Below are positions 34,045 through 42,720 of a stretch of 64,000 nt of DNA, piece after piece. Positions within the stretch are counted from its first letter, which is position 1, and each line of letters starts with the position of its first letter. The DNA lies in NCBI RefSeq assembly GCF_029338235.1, contig NZ_CP119785.1, positions 744,001-808,000 of the forward strand, in the 5' to 3' direction. The position numbers and the translations under genes are program-made. The DNA comes from Haloarcula rara (GTDB lineage Archaea; Halobacteriota; Halobacteria; Halobacteriales; Haloarculaceae). A model generated the notes under the pieces. That model ran no database searches and was not told where the DNA came from. It was given only the letters and a program-made list of their open reading frames with translations.

Positions 34045-34851
34045 TCACGCCGTGTCTGCCGGGTCCACGACCGCACCGCTCGCCGGATAGACGCCCACCT
34101 GGTCACAGCAGTCGGCCAGCGGGCAGGCCTCCGGGTCGTCCAGACAGGCCGGTTTCCTCGCTTTGCAGTACTCGCGGCCGAACTGTATCATCGCCGTGTG
34201 GCCGAACCCGCATTTCTCGGCGGGGACGTCCCGCTCTATGTACTCCCGGACCGTCTCGTGGTCGGCGTCGGGCGGTGCCAGCCCCATCCGCCGGGCGATG
34301 CGATGGACGTGCGTATCGACGGGGAAGACGCCGCCCCGGCCGCCGGCAAAGAGGAGGACACAGTCGGCGGTTTTGGGACCGACGCCATTCATCTCCAGGA
34401 GGCGGTCCCGGACGACGTCGGGGTCGTCGTCCCTGACGAAGGCGTCGAAGCCCGCCTCGCCGCCGAACTCCTCGCGAATCTCGCCGGCGAGCGCGACGAT
34501 GCGCTCGGATTTCTGGTTGTACAGGCCCGCCGACTGAATCGTCTCGGCGAGGGTCCCCTGGTCGGCGTCGGCGAGCGCGTCGACGAGGTCCGAATCTGTC
34601 GAGCCGTATGTCTCCATCAACGCGTCGTGGGCCGGCTGACTGGCCGTGTCGGAGGTGTTCTGGCTGAGGATAGTGCGCACGAGACACTCGAAGGCGTCCT
34701 GGCCGCCGTAGGTCTTCGTCCAGTACAGCTCGCCGAGGCGGTCGACGACGGCCTCGGCCCGCGTGCCCGCGGTGGCCGGGTCGAATCTGGCCTCGCTCCC
34801 CCCGCCCGACTCGCCGCCGCTGATGTTCTTCGTCGGCTCCCGGTCGGTCAT
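34045..34851 (-). CDS. nth: Endonuclease III-type DNA glycosylase/AP lyase
   Basis: 268 residues. The helix-hairpin-helix is LLEMNGVGPKTADCVLLF, followed by the catalytic Asp in PVDTHVHRIARRMG. The C-terminal iron-sulfur loop has four Cys in CKARKPACLDDPEACPLADC, with spacing 6, 6 and 4, unlike the 6-2-5 spacing of the E. coli enzyme. It removes oxidised pyrimidines and nicks the abasic site. A low-complexity N-terminus of about 30 residues precedes the fold. It is last of a three-gene minus-strand run with DUF371 and a zinc micro-protein. Confidence 0.93.
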   Translation of the reverse strand: MTDREPTKNISGGESGGGSEARFDPATAGTRAEAVVDRLGELYWTKTYGGQDAFECLVRTILSQNTSDTASQPAHDALMETYGSTDSDLVDALADADQGTLAETIQSAGLYNQKSERIVALAGEIREEFGGEAGFDAFVRDDDPDVVRDRLLEMNGVGPKTADCVLLFAGGRGGVFPVDTHVHRIARRMGLAPPDADHETVREYIERDVPAEKCGFGHTAMIQFGREYCKARKPACLDDPEACPLADCCDQVGVYPASGAVVDPADTA

Positions 34852-34883
34852 GTGCGGGGAGAGGGGCGCAACGGGCAAAACAG

Positions 34884-35306
34884 TCAGGACTCGACGGACA
34901 GCGTCAGCGTCAGGTCGGCGCCGTTGGCCAGTGCGGCGACGAGGTCGCGGTCGATATCCCCGGCGGCGGCGTCGGCTCCGACCATCACCGTCCGGTCGTC
35001 GGTGTAGTCGCTGGTCCGGAGGACGTGACTGCGGTCGTTCTCGAAGGAGAGGTCCGGATGGCCCGACCCCTCGACGACGGCGCGGCGCCCGTCGGCTTCG
35101 AGGGTGGCCGTGATGGTCGCGTCGGCGGACTGGCAGGCGGTCACGAACGCGTCGTCGAAGTCGGCGGGGACGGTGTCGGCCTCGATACCCAGGATACAGT
35201 CGCCGGCGGGCGTGAGGAAATCGTCGCTCGTGACTTCGAGCGTGCTCGCGTGTTCGGCTGTGACGTACTCGTGGCCTTCCGCGCGGATGACGACCTCGTG
35301 GCTCAT
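34884..35306 (-). CDS. DUF371 family protein
   Basis: 140 residues. It matches the archaeal DUF371 pattern: EVVIRAEGHEYVTAEHASTL, then DFLTPAGDCILGIEAD, and a C-terminal beta-rich half. The GDCILG phrase is the family hallmark. The function is unknown. It lies 32 nt upstream of nth and 39 nt downstream of the zinc micro-protein on the same strand, a probable operon that may hint at a role linked to nucleic acids. Confidence 0.85.
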   Translation of the reverse strand: MSHEVVIRAEGHEYVTAEHASTLEVTSDDFLTPAGDCILGIEADTVPADFDDAFVTACQSADATITATLEADGRRAVVEGSGHPDLSFENDRSHVLRTSDYTDDRTVMVGADAAAGDIDRDLVAALANGADLTLTLSVES

Positions 35307-35345
35307 ACCCGTCGTTCCCGACGGCCGTACTTATCGGGACGGATA

Positions 35346-35513
35346 TCAGCGGGTGGACTCGGACCGGACGACGGTGACGGTCACCGCGCCACACGCACAC
35401 TCGTAGGCCGCCCGGCGGCCGGCGTCGGTGTCGAACACCAGCTGTGGCTCGGTCAGTGCCCGATCGCAGCCGTCGGCGTCGCACGTGTTCTCACCGCAGA
35501 GGTCCTGTATCAT
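35346..35513 (-). CDS. 55-residue zinc micro-protein
   Basis: An ATG frame of 55 codons: MIQDLCGENTCDADGCDRAL at the N-terminus, then YECACGAVTVTVVRSESTR at the end. The five Cys include CGENTC and CAC, a plausible zinc knuckle of the kind seen in the many small Cys-rich proteins of haloarchaea. It is acidic and starts an apparent operon with DUF371 and nth. TAAGAGT lies just upstream of the ATG on this strand. A short regulator or nucleic-acid-binding role is inferred. Confidence 0.7.
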   Translation of the reverse strand: MIQDLCGENTCDADGCDRALTEPQLVFDTDAGRRAAYECACGAVTVTVVRSESTR

Positions 35514-35656
35514 ACTCTTACGTTGGGCCTGGGGCTACCTTAATCCGAGCCGTCCCCGGAGTGAAAGTGAAAGTGACAGCCGACGGCCGGGTGGTCCGGT
35601 CCACGGCCGGCGGGACGGGGGTAAAGGATATGCCCCCGGGGGACGGGCCACATGGT

Positions 35657-37501
35657 ATGTCGCTTTCGTGGCGCGGCGCGGCGGTGACGCCGGACGACGA
35701 GATGCCGTCGCCGGAGACGTGGGAGCCGGTCTCGGTGCCGGGCCGGCCGACGGCGTTCGCCGGCGCCGACGCCGTCGCCTACGAGACCACGGTCGCGGAC
35801 CCCCGGACGGGCGCGGACGAGCACGTGGTGCTGGTCCTCCGGGGGGCCTACGCCCACACCCGCGTCTGGTGTAACGGCGACCACGTCGCCGACTCGGACA
35901 GCTACGTTACGCCGCTTCGGGTCCGACTGCCAGAGGCCGAGGAGTACCGCCTCGTGGTCGAGTGTCGGGCCCCCGAGGACCGCTTTGGCGGCCTCCACGA
36001 CACCGACCAGCTGCCGGCAGAGCGGTGTGTCCCCGGCATCTGGTGGGACGCCTCGCTGGAGACGTATCCGGACCCCTACGTGCACGCGATGGGTGGCCGT
36101 CCGCGGGTCACCGAGGACGGGGCCGCCGTCGACGTCGAGGCCGAGGTGGTCACGAGCGAGCCGCTAGACGACCGTCTCACGCTCTCTATCCGTCCGACCG
36201 GCGAGGTCAGGGGCGGCGGTATGATGGACCGGGAACGTATCGAGACCGACGCCGGGCGCACCACCGTCACCCACACTATCGACGTGCGCGACCCGTCGCT
36301 GTGGTGGCCCCACGACCTCGGGACCCAGCCCCGCTACGTGGTCCGGGCGAAGCTCGGTGATACCGAGCGCTCGCTGACGACCGGGCTGCGGTCGGTCACA
36401 TACGACCAGGACGAGGGCTTCGAATGCAACGGCGAGCAGGTCCGCGCCCGCGGGGTGACGTTGCTGGACCCGACGGTCGAGGACGTCGAACGGGCCGTCG
36501 CGGCCAACGCGAACCTCGTGCGGGTCCGCGCGCAGGGGGTCCCGCCGGCAGTCGCCGAGGCCTGTGACGAGCACGGCGTCCTCCTCTGGCAGGACCTCCC
36601 GCTTACGGGCCCCGGCGGCTTCGACATGGACCGCGGTCGCGAGCTGGCCGAGTCGTTCACCGAGCACATCGGCAACCATCCGAGCCTTGCCTGCGTCTCG
36701 GTCCACGACGAACCGGTCGACCCGTACGCCGACGGCCTGGGCTCTACGCTCGACCGGCTCCGCTATCGGTTCCGGGCCTGGCGGGCCGGCTACAACGAGG
36801 CGCCCGCGGCGGCCGTGGCCGAGCGGGTCGAGGGCGTCCCAACCGTCCCGGTCGTCGGACCGCCGGGTATCGACCCCGACGCCGTCACGCTCTACCCCGG
36901 CTGGCGCTACGGCTCGGTCGAGGACCTGGCGTGGCTCTGTGACCACTACGGCCTCGGCGACGTGGTCGCCGGCTTCGGCGCGGGCTCGCTGGGCACCGAC
37001 GACCCGACCGACGAGACCGGGTTCGACAGGGCTGTCCACGACAGTCGCGTCGACGGTGACGCCGCCGACTCACAGGCGTTTCAGGCACGCGTCGTCCAGG
37101 CCGTCGCCGAGCAGTTACGGCAGCGCGACAGCGACGTCGTCGTCCTCGACAGCCTCCGTGACGTGGCCGACGCCGGGATGGGCGTCCTCGCCGAAGACGG
37201 CAGCGAGAAACGAGCCTACGCGGCGCTCTCGGACAGCTACCAGCCCACGCAGGTGTTCCTCTCGGACCCGACGCCCGGCGAGAGCGATATCGTCGCCTGC
37301 CACGACCGCCCGTCGGGGGGAACGGTCACCGTCGAGTGGGACCACAACGGCGAGCGCCAGCAAGAAGAGCGCGTCATCGGCGCGTTCGGCCGCGTGACGG
37401 TCGGTTCGCTGACACTCGAAGCCGGCGACGAGCTGACCCTGGCCGCCGCCGTCGAGGGACGAGCTGTCAAAAACGAGTACCGTATCGAGGCCCATGGATG
37501 A
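35657..37501 (+). CDS. Glycoside hydrolase family 2-like protein
   Basis: 614 residues. The N-terminal jelly-roll and immunoglobulin-like domains carry RGAYAHTRVWCNGDHVAD and LWWPHDLGTQPRYVV, the latter a beta-mannosidase/GH2 signature. A TIM-barrel-like part follows with NANLVRVRAQG and VSVHDEPVDPY, where the Glu may replace the acid/base of the usual NE pair; I cannot find a clear nucleophile Glu. No signal peptide is seen, so it acts inside the cell if active. It may be a divergent or non-catalytic member. The ATG at 35657 is preferred to upstream in-frame codons. Confidence 0.78.
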   Translation: MSLSWRGAAVTPDDEMPSPETWEPVSVPGRPTAFAGADAVAYETTVADPRTGADEHVVLVLRGAYAHTRVWCNGDHVADSDSYVTPLRVRLPEAEEYRLVVECRAPEDRFGGLHDTDQLPAERCVPGIWWDASLETYPDPYVHAMGGRPRVTEDGAAVDVEAEVVTSEPLDDRLTLSIRPTGEVRGGGMMDRERIETDAGRTTVTHTIDVRDPSLWWPHDLGTQPRYVVRAKLGDTERSLTTGLRSVTYDQDEGFECNGEQVRARGVTLLDPTVEDVERAVAANANLVRVRAQGVPPAVAEACDEHGVLLWQDLPLTGPGGFDMDRGRELAESFTEHIGNHPSLACVSVHDEPVDPYADGLGSTLDRLRYRFRAWRAGYNEAPAAAVAERVEGVPTVPVVGPPGIDPDAVTLYPGWRYGSVEDLAWLCDHYGLGDVVAGFGAGSLGTDDPTDETGFDRAVHDSRVDGDAADSQAFQARVVQAVAEQLRQRDSDVVVLDSLRDVADAGMGVLAEDGSEKRAYAALSDSYQPTQVFLSDPTPGESDIVACHDRPSGGTVTVEWDHNGERQQEERVIGAFGRVTVGSLTLEAGDELTLAAAVEGRAVKNEYRIEAHG

Positions 37502-37747
37502 ACGTCCTCGAATCCGTGTGAAGCCTTCACGCGCCCACAGACGGGTGTGTGAGAGGACGCCACGGTATCCGTTGCACCACAATAGTTAAACCCCGTCCGC
37601 CGGTAGATGTTGGTACCAGAACGCTTTCGCGTTCAGGCAGTATCGCACCGCGCCCAACATGAGAGGGAACCCTTGTTATTGGTGCCAGCCCCTCCATAGC
37701 GATATCCCTGCCTGTCCGAGAGCGGTGATGGCATAGAGGTTTCAACA
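37502..37747 (+). other. Leader region with RNA-like stems upstream of the coiled-coil gene
   Basis: TTAAAC near 37586 could act as a TATA box, giving a leader of about 135 nt. ATGTTGG at 37607-37613 pairs with CCAACAT at 37654-37660 and encloses the hairpin GAACGC-TTTC-GCGTTC at 37619-37634. GAGGG and CCCTC further on can also pair. No protein frame fits. It may be a structured 5' leader or a separate small RNA. Confidence 0.4.
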
Positions 37748-38638
37748 ATGGCAGACTCGATAGACGAATCAAAAAACGTTGCAGTAACAGAAGAGGATCT
37801 TGAGAACAAATCGAAGGGCGAGCTCATCAAGCTCGCCGGTCAGCTGCGGGACCGGCGAAACGAGCTCAACCAGATGGCCTCCGAGCGGGCCAGCGCCCGT
37901 GACGACCTGAACGCGAAGACTCGCGAGAAGGTCGACGAGGCCCAGGAACACCGCGAGAAGCGCGACGAGCTCAACGAGCAGGTCCAGGAGCACAAGGACA
38001 AGCGGAACGAGCTCAACGCCGAGGCCAACGAGCTGTTCGACAAGGTCGACAAGGTCAAAAACGACCTCGAGCTCGACGAGGGCAAGTCCGTCGACGAGCT
38101 CAAGGACGAGATCGAAGACCTCGAGTTCAAACAGCAGACCGAGGTGCTCTCCTCCGAGGACGAGAAAGAGCTCATCGAGAAAATCGAGGACAAGCGCGAG
38201 AAGCTCCAGAGCAAGAAGGAGAAACTCGACCAGAGCGGTGACCTCGAGGGGCTCAAGGAGGAGGCCGAAGAGGTCCGCTCCGAGGCCTCGAAACACCACC
38301 AGAAGGTCACGGAGCTGGCCGACGAGGCCCAGAAACACCACAACGAGATGATCGAGGCCTACCGCGAGGCCGACGAGATCCGTGACGACGCCGACGAGAA
38401 ACACGAGGAATTCGTCGAGGCCCAGGAAGCGGCCGACCAGCACCACGAGGACTTCGTCCGCGTCCAGAAGCGCCTGCGCGAGCTCGACAAGAAAGAAGAG
38501 AAAGAAGAGCGCAGCCAGCGCGAGGAGAAACAGGAGGCCGCCCGCGAGGAGGCCGAGGAGATCTACCAGAAGTTCAAGGAAGGCGAGACCCTCGACACCG
38601 AGGACCTGATGAAGCTGCAGAAGGCCGGCAAGCTGTAA
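37748..38638 (+). CDS. Long coiled-coil protein
   Basis: 296 residues, almost entirely charged heptads of Glu, Lys, Arg and Asp (for example EHREKRDELNEQVQEHKDKR), with a short non-coiled C-terminus ending DTEDLMKLQKAGKL. Similar archaeal proteins are often mislabelled phosphoserine phosphatase; no phosphatase motif is present. Members are conserved in Euryarchaeota, and a link to ribosomes or translation has been suggested only by conservation. Codon use is unusually uniform (GAG, AAG), which suggests high expression. The start is ATG 37748 after a long leader. Confidence 0.85.
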   Translation: MADSIDESKNVAVTEEDLENKSKGELIKLAGQLRDRRNELNQMASERASARDDLNAKTREKVDEAQEHREKRDELNEQVQEHKDKRNELNAEANELFDKVDKVKNDLELDEGKSVDELKDEIEDLEFKQQTEVLSSEDEKELIEKIEDKREKLQSKKEKLDQSGDLEGLKEEAEEVRSEASKHHQKVTELADEAQKHHNEMIEAYREADEIRDDADEKHEEFVEAQEAADQHHEDFVRVQKRLRELDKKEEKEERSQREEKQEAAREEAEEIYQKFKEGETLDTEDLMKLQKAGKL

Positions 38639-38677
38639 TCGGCCGTTCTTTCTCTCTCCGTTTTTCACACCCAGTAG

Positions 38678-39388
38678 ATGCATCCCTATCCGCTCCTCCA
38701 GTCCGGGGGACTGGTCGGGCTCGTCCCGACGGCGCTGGGCGGGGTCGTCTTCGGCCTCGCGCTGGCCGCACCGCCGGGGCCGATGAACGCCGTCATCGCC
38801 GAGGAGAGCGCCCTTCGGGGCTGGCGTGCGGGGCTGTTCGCGGGTCTGGGGGCGATGATCGCTGACCTCTGCTTTCTCCTGTTATCGGTGGTCGGCGTCG
38901 CGACGGTCGTCACCGAAACGCCCGGTCTCCGGCGGCTCATGGTGGCCGGCGGCGGGCTCCTGATGTGCTGGTTCGCGTACGGCGCGGTCAGGGATGCGAG
39001 GGCCCTGGCGTCGGTGGGTACCGACGAGTCGACCGAGACCGGCGAGAGCCGCGGCTTCCGGAAGGCGCTCGTACTGGCGCTCACTAACCCGTATCAGGTG
39101 GCCTTCTGGCTGACCGTGGGCGTCGGGCTCCTCCAGCCCGGGACCGTCGATGTCCTCGCCCGGCTCCCCGGCGTCGACACGTCGGGCCTGCTCGTCGTCC
39201 GGACGGGCCATCCCGTCCTACTGCTGGGGCTGTTCGGCGGTATCGCGCTGTGGATAACGGGATTTCCGGCGGCTATCGTCGCGGCTCGACGGCGTGTCGA
39301 ACGGCTGACACCGGCCGTCGCCTACGCCAGCGCCGCCGTCCTGGCCGGCTCAGGCCTATTCTTTCTCCAGCAAGCGGTGGTCGGGTAG
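38678..39388 (+). CDS. LysE-type amino acid exporter
   Basis: 236 residues with six membrane segments. The family hallmark in the first loop, AAPPGPMNAVIAEESALRGW, is present, as is the second-half motif ALTNPYQVAFW (equivalent to the NPK/NP motif of the family). It exports an amino acid or related metabolite through the membrane. It stands 39 nt after the coiled-coil gene and its stop abuts the stop of the convergent HD gene. Confidence 0.88.
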   Translation: MHPYPLLQSGGLVGLVPTALGGVVFGLALAAPPGPMNAVIAEESALRGWRAGLFAGLGAMIADLCFLLLSVVGVATVVTETPGLRRLMVAGGGLLMCWFAYGAVRDARALASVGTDESTETGESRGFRKALVLALTNPYQVAFWLTVGVGLLQPGTVDVLARLPGVDTSGLLVVRTGHPVLLLGLFGGIALWITGFPAAIVAARRRVERLTPAVAYASAAVLAGSGLFFLQQAVVG

Positions 39389-40105
39389 TTACGAGTCGCC
39401 CATACCGGTCGCCACGTCGTCGAGGCTCTCCTCGGCCTCCATCTCGGCGACCTCCATCTCCAGCCACTCCTGGAACCAGCGGGTTCGCTTGAGCCGCTGG
39501 TGGACGAGCGACTCGGCGGTGTCGCTCTCGACGCGCTCGCTGGCGTCTTCGCCGCGTTCGATGACGCGGTCGACCATCTCGGCCGCGTCCATGTGGGTCC
39601 GGGACTCATAGCCCATCCGTAACAGCATCAGCGCGGTCCCGTTTGCCCCGACCTTGTCGAGGATGTCCGCCTCGATGAGACACTGGGTCTCCAGGGGGAG
39701 GTCAGAGAGGTCCCCCTGATAGGAGTGGTCCTCGACGCAGCGACACACCTGTTCGACGAACGACTCCGGGTAGTCACCGTGGGCCTTGAGATACTCCCGC
39801 GCAATGCGAGCGCCGGCTTCGGCGTGGACGTCCTGTTCGGCCTCGAGTTTCGCGATATCGTGGAACAGAGCCGCAACCCGCGTTACGTCGACGTTTGCGC
39901 CCTCGCGCTCGGCGATGGTCGTCGAGATGTCGACGACATTCAGGATATGGTTGAACCGGTACTCCGCCGAGTGCCAGGGATACCAACGCATCCGGCCGCC
40001 CTCGTCCTCGTTCTCGACACTGGCAGCCAGGTAGTCGTGGACGAACTCCCGCATCGCGTCGAAGGCCTCGTCCGAGACTGGTGACTCCCTAATCTCGACG
40101 CCCAC
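39389..40105 (-). CDS. HD-domain metal-dependent phosphohydrolase
   Basis: 238 residues. The HD motif is read as HILNVVDIS, then ALFHDIAKLE with the metal-binding His-Asp pair, CVEDHSYQGD and a distal Asp in ADILDKVGANG. These match the predicted-hydrolase (YfbR/HDIG-type) class acting on nucleotides or cyclic dinucleotides. The C-terminus is acidic. Substrate is not known. It converges exactly with LysE. Confidence 0.88.
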   Translation of the reverse strand: MGVEIRESPVSDEAFDAMREFVHDYLAASVENEDEGGRMRWYPWHSAEYRFNHILNVVDISTTIAEREGANVDVTRVAALFHDIAKLEAEQDVHAEAGARIAREYLKAHGDYPESFVEQVCRCVEDHSYQGDLSDLPLETQCLIEADILDKVGANGTALMLLRMGYESRTHMDAAEMVDRVIERGEDASERVESDTAESLVHQRLKRTRWFQEWLEMEVAEMEAEESLDDVATGMGDS

Positions 40106-40557
40106 AGCGACACCTCCGGCGATAGGTTCCGGTAATCATCTTACAGACAAGAAGGTTCGTTCGACTCTTTAGCGTTACGACACCCTTAGCGGTCACGAAT
40201 CCGAACGGATGTACGGAAAACAGCGGACCCGAGAGTGGCCGCATGGTTGAGCGAGCGTTCATCACGAGCGGGGACCAGATTCCGGTCCGGCGTCGCGTGG
40301 GACGCTGAGTGGCCATCTCGGCGGGCAGCCGGCAGGCATCGGCCGGCGAGACACGCCTCTCTGTTTCAGACAGTTATCCTCTCCATCTATGTCTGATAAT
40401 CAACTCCTATGTGTAATTGTAGCTCATGCGTCCAAGAGTATAAGCTTTTCTTTGAAATATGCCATTCAAGGGATGGAGAAGTTATAGATAGCGACCGCCC
40501 CGGCCAACCTCTCAGTGGGACTGTACGTTTATGCCCGTCCGGGATGAGGATAGACGT
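40106..40557. other. Intergenic region with an AT-rich patch
   Basis: No gene is supported here. Bases 40380-40490 are clearly AT-richer than the surroundings (GATAATCAACTCCTATG, then AAGAGTATAAGCTTTTC), as if a foreign fragment remained. CGTTTATG at 40527-40534 is a TATA box whose spacing (about 27 nt) fixes the acetyltransferase start at 40558. Confidence 0.4.
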
Positions 40558-41286
40558 ATGGACTTCCGACGCGCCAGGCCGGCCGACAGTCCCGCCATCC
40601 GTGACGTCGCGCGGCGGTCGCTGGGAGCATCGTACTCGCTGGGCCCACAGGCGATCTCGAACGCCATCGAGGAGTGGTACGACGAGGACCGACTGGAGCG
40701 GATACTAGAAGACCCCGACCACGTGGTGCTGGTCGCGGACGACGCGGGCCAGGTCGTCGGCTTCTCCGAGAGCGTCGTCGCCGCGGCCAACACCGCCACG
40801 CTGCTGTGGCTCCACGTCGACCCCGCCCACCGCGGCGAGGGTATCGCAAGCGACCTGTTTGGGGCCACCGGCGAGGAACTGGAGCGACTCGACGTGATGA
40901 ACCTCCGTGGCCGGGTGCTGGCCGAGAACACCGAGGGCAACGAGTTCTACGACGACCGAGAGTTCCGCCAAGTCGGCACCGACACCGTCGAGATCGACGG
41001 GGAGAGCTACGTCGAGAACATCTACGCCGAGGCCGAACAGTGGGGTCGCGAAGCCGTCGAAACCCCCGACGACCGCACCGTCTACGTCGACCACGACAAC
41101 CACGAACGCGGCTCGAAAGCCCCCTTCCACGTCGTCTTCAGCGAACGCGAGGGCGACGACAGATACGGCTACTTCTGTAGCAACTGCAACACCCTCGCGC
41201 TCGTGATGGACTCGATGGGCCGCATCGAGTGTGATAGCTGTGGGAACGTCCGGAAGCCGGTTCGGTGGGACGCAGCATACTTATAG
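40558..41286 (+). CDS. GNAT acetyltransferase with C-terminal zinc ribbon
   Basis: 242 residues. The N-terminal GNAT domain has the acetyl-CoA loop [15 protein letters not shown] (motif A, R/QxxGxG/A) and LAENTEGNEFYDDREFRQVG. The last 70 residues hold a zinc ribbon with CSNC and CDSC pairs (YFCSNCNTLAL and IECDSCGNVRKP), a haloarchaeal addition. The leaderless promoter supports 40558, not the upstream ATG at 40531. It acetylates an amine of unknown identity; the ribbon may bind protein or nucleic acid. Confidence 0.88.
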   Translation: MDFRRARPADSPAIRDVARRSLGASYSLGPQAISNAIEEWYDEDRLERILEDPDHVVLVADDAGQVVGFSESVVAAANTATLLWLHVDPAHRGEGIASDLFGATGEELERLDVMNLRGRVLAENTEGNEFYDDREFRQVGTDTVEIDGESYVENIYAEAEQWGREAVETPDDRTVYVDHDNHERGSKAPFHVVFSEREGDDRYGYFCSNCNTLALVMDSMGRIECDSCGNVRKPVRWDAAYL

Positions 41287-41372
41287 ACTATATCATACTT
41301 ATTCACAATCTACCGACAATCAGCCTTCTATTGGCACTTGAGCGGTGTTGAGTAAGTGTAATAAATTTGATA

Positions 41373-41445
41373 TAGTCCCGGGCGGATTCGAACCGCCGTC
41401 ATGGGCTCCAAAGGCCCATATGATTGGCCACTACACCACGGGACT
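41373..41445 (-). tRNA. tRNA-Gln (anticodon UUG)
   Basis: On the minus strand the 73 nt fold into a cloverleaf: acceptor AGTCCCG pairs with CGGGACT, the anticodon arm is TGGGC-CTTTGGA-GCCCA giving UUG, and the T arm is GGCGG-TTCGAAT-CCGCC. The discriminator is A; CCA is not encoded. GGATAAAACGAA about 27 nt upstream is its promoter and overlaps the stop codon of the HNH gene. Confidence 0.95.
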
Positions 41446-41472
41446 GCAGTCCAGTGTTTGGGTGGGTTCGTT

Positions 41473-42228
41473 TTATCCCTTCCGGGATTCGGATTCTACA
41501 GTTAGATCAGGACAGCTCATATTACCCGTTTCTACGTTCCGGTGACATTTCCGACACAGTGCGATCACGTTATCGAGGGTGTGGGCATCCTGCGGGTCAT
41601 CGAACGTCCGGATAGGGTCTATATGGTGTACATCGGGCTCGTGTCCGATTTCTTCACGTGTTTTTCCACAAATCTGGCACTCGTGATTGTCCCTATCTAA
41701 TGCCTCGTTTCGAACCGAGAGCCAATCACCGTTATACACATTTGGCGGTCGATCACCCTCATACATCGACTCGGACATCCAGTTACAGAGACACTCGTGA
41801 CTGCAGAATCGACAGGGGGTGTCTTCGAACCGCGTCTTGAGAACGTTGAAAGTCTCACTACAGTGTTCACATTCTGTATCTACTCGTGGAATATCTTTGT
41901 CAGCGTAACTCGGCGTGCCGAGAAACTCTTCAGCCTCCGCTACACACTCCGGACAGTAGACCCCGTTTTTATCCGAGGGATAGTACTCGAACTCGGCCAC
42001 ACATATCTCACATTCCGTCTGTTCTTTCGCACCCTTCCAGTTGCCGTTCTGCTCACCCGCCCCAGTGTAACAGTCCTCACAGTACGTCCGGCGCGCTTTC
42101 GGGTCGTAGAAATCGTCGCCGCATTCCTCGCAGGTCCGATTCGGCAGTGGATCGCCGTGGACCTTCGTATGGTGCTGGCGCATCCCCTGTTCGGTGTTAA
42201 GTGACTTCCCGCAGGTCGGGCAGTCCAT
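41473..42228 (-). CDS. HNH endonuclease with multiple zinc motifs
   Basis: About 251 residues with many Cys pairs. It opens with MDCPTCGKSLNTEQGMRQHH (a C2H2-like finger), followed by CEECGDDFYDP, CEICVAEFEYYP, CEHCSETFN, and an HNH module: CQICGKTREEIGHEPDVHHI then DNVIALCRKCHRNVE. The HNH core would cut DNA. Base composition is clearly AT-richer than the neighbours, and it ends 27 nt before a tRNA gene, both signs of lateral gain; it could be a homing-type or defence nuclease. GTG at 42237 is an alternative start. Confidence 0.88.
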   Translation of the reverse strand: MDCPTCGKSLNTEQGMRQHHTKVHGDPLPNRTCEECGDDFYDPKARRTYCEDCYTGAGEQNGNWKGAKEQTECEICVAEFEYYPSDKNGVYCPECVAEAEEFLGTPSYADKDIPRVDTECEHCSETFNVLKTRFEDTPCRFCSHECLCNWMSESMYEGDRPPNVYNGDWLSVRNEALDRDNHECQICGKTREEIGHEPDVHHIDPIRTFDDPQDAHTLDNVIALCRKCHRNVETGNMSCPDLTVESESRKG

Positions 42229-42285
42229 ACCATCCACAACAGATGGACTAGAATTAAATCCGACCCGCCCTCGGTGAAACTAAAA

Positions 42286-42720
42286 CTAGTCGCTGCTCAC
42301 TTCGGCCTCGACGTCGATGAGCCCGCAGACGTCGTCCTCGGCGTTGAAGCAGTCGGGACACTGGGGTGCGCGGTCGATGATGGTATCGAGGCGTTCGGCG
42401 ACGGTCTCGTCGATGACGCCCTCCAGGGTCTTGGCCTCTGTCCGAAAGTCCTCGACCTCCAGCACTTCGATGAGAAAGCGCTCGATGATACAGTAGTTCT
42501 GTAAAGCGTCCCGTGCCTGTTCGATGCCCTCGTCGGTGAGGTCGACGCCCTTGTACTTCTCGTGGTCGAGCAGTCCGCGGTCTTCGAGTTTGCCGATCAT
42601 CTCGTTGGCGCTGGCGGGGCTGACATCGAGGAGGTTCGCCACGTCGCCGGTCGATGCGGGGCCGTCGGCCTGTTGCTGGGTGAGATAAATCGCTTTCAGA
42701 TACTGAGCCTGCGTGTTCAT
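42286..42720 (-). CDS. Metal-dependent DtxR/SirR-type repressor
   Basis: 144 residues. The winged helix (YLKAIYLTQQQADGPASTGD, then LDVSPASANEMIGKLEDRG) is followed by the dimerisation and metal domain with ALQNYCIIERFLIEVLEVED. A C-terminal CPDC and Cys pair (CPDCFNAEDDVCGLID) suggest an added zinc or iron site. In haloarchaea these proteins control iron or manganese genes. It overlaps the end of the ferritin-like gene by 4 nt (ATGA), so the two are translated together. Confidence 0.9.
   Translation of the reverse strand: MNTQAQYLKAIYLTQQQADGPASTGDVANLLDVSPASANEMIGKLEDRGLLDHEKYKGVDLTDEGIEQARDALQNYCIIERFLIEVLEVEDFRTEAKTLEGVIDETVAERLDTIIDRAPQCPDCFNAEDDVCGLIDVEAEVSSD

Noticed and set aside
37748-38638. 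Phosphoserine phosphatase
   Set aside because: No DxDxT or other phosphatase motif; the protein is a coiled coil throughout.
40089-40316. 75-codon minus-strand frame upstream of the HD gene
   Set aside because: Basic, Arg- and Thr-rich, overlaps the HD gene start, no promoter and no recognisable motif.
40409-40557. Upstream Cys-containing extension of the acetyltransferase region (frame opening MCNCSSC)
   Set aside because: It is in a different frame from the acetyltransferase and runs into Arg-rich shadow sequence; the TATA box at 40527 starts transcription after it.
41373-41445. Integrated element bounded by a duplicated tRNA 3' end
   Set aside because: No direct copy of the tRNA 3' segment was found in the window and no integrase gene is present; only a 10-bp inverted copy exists.
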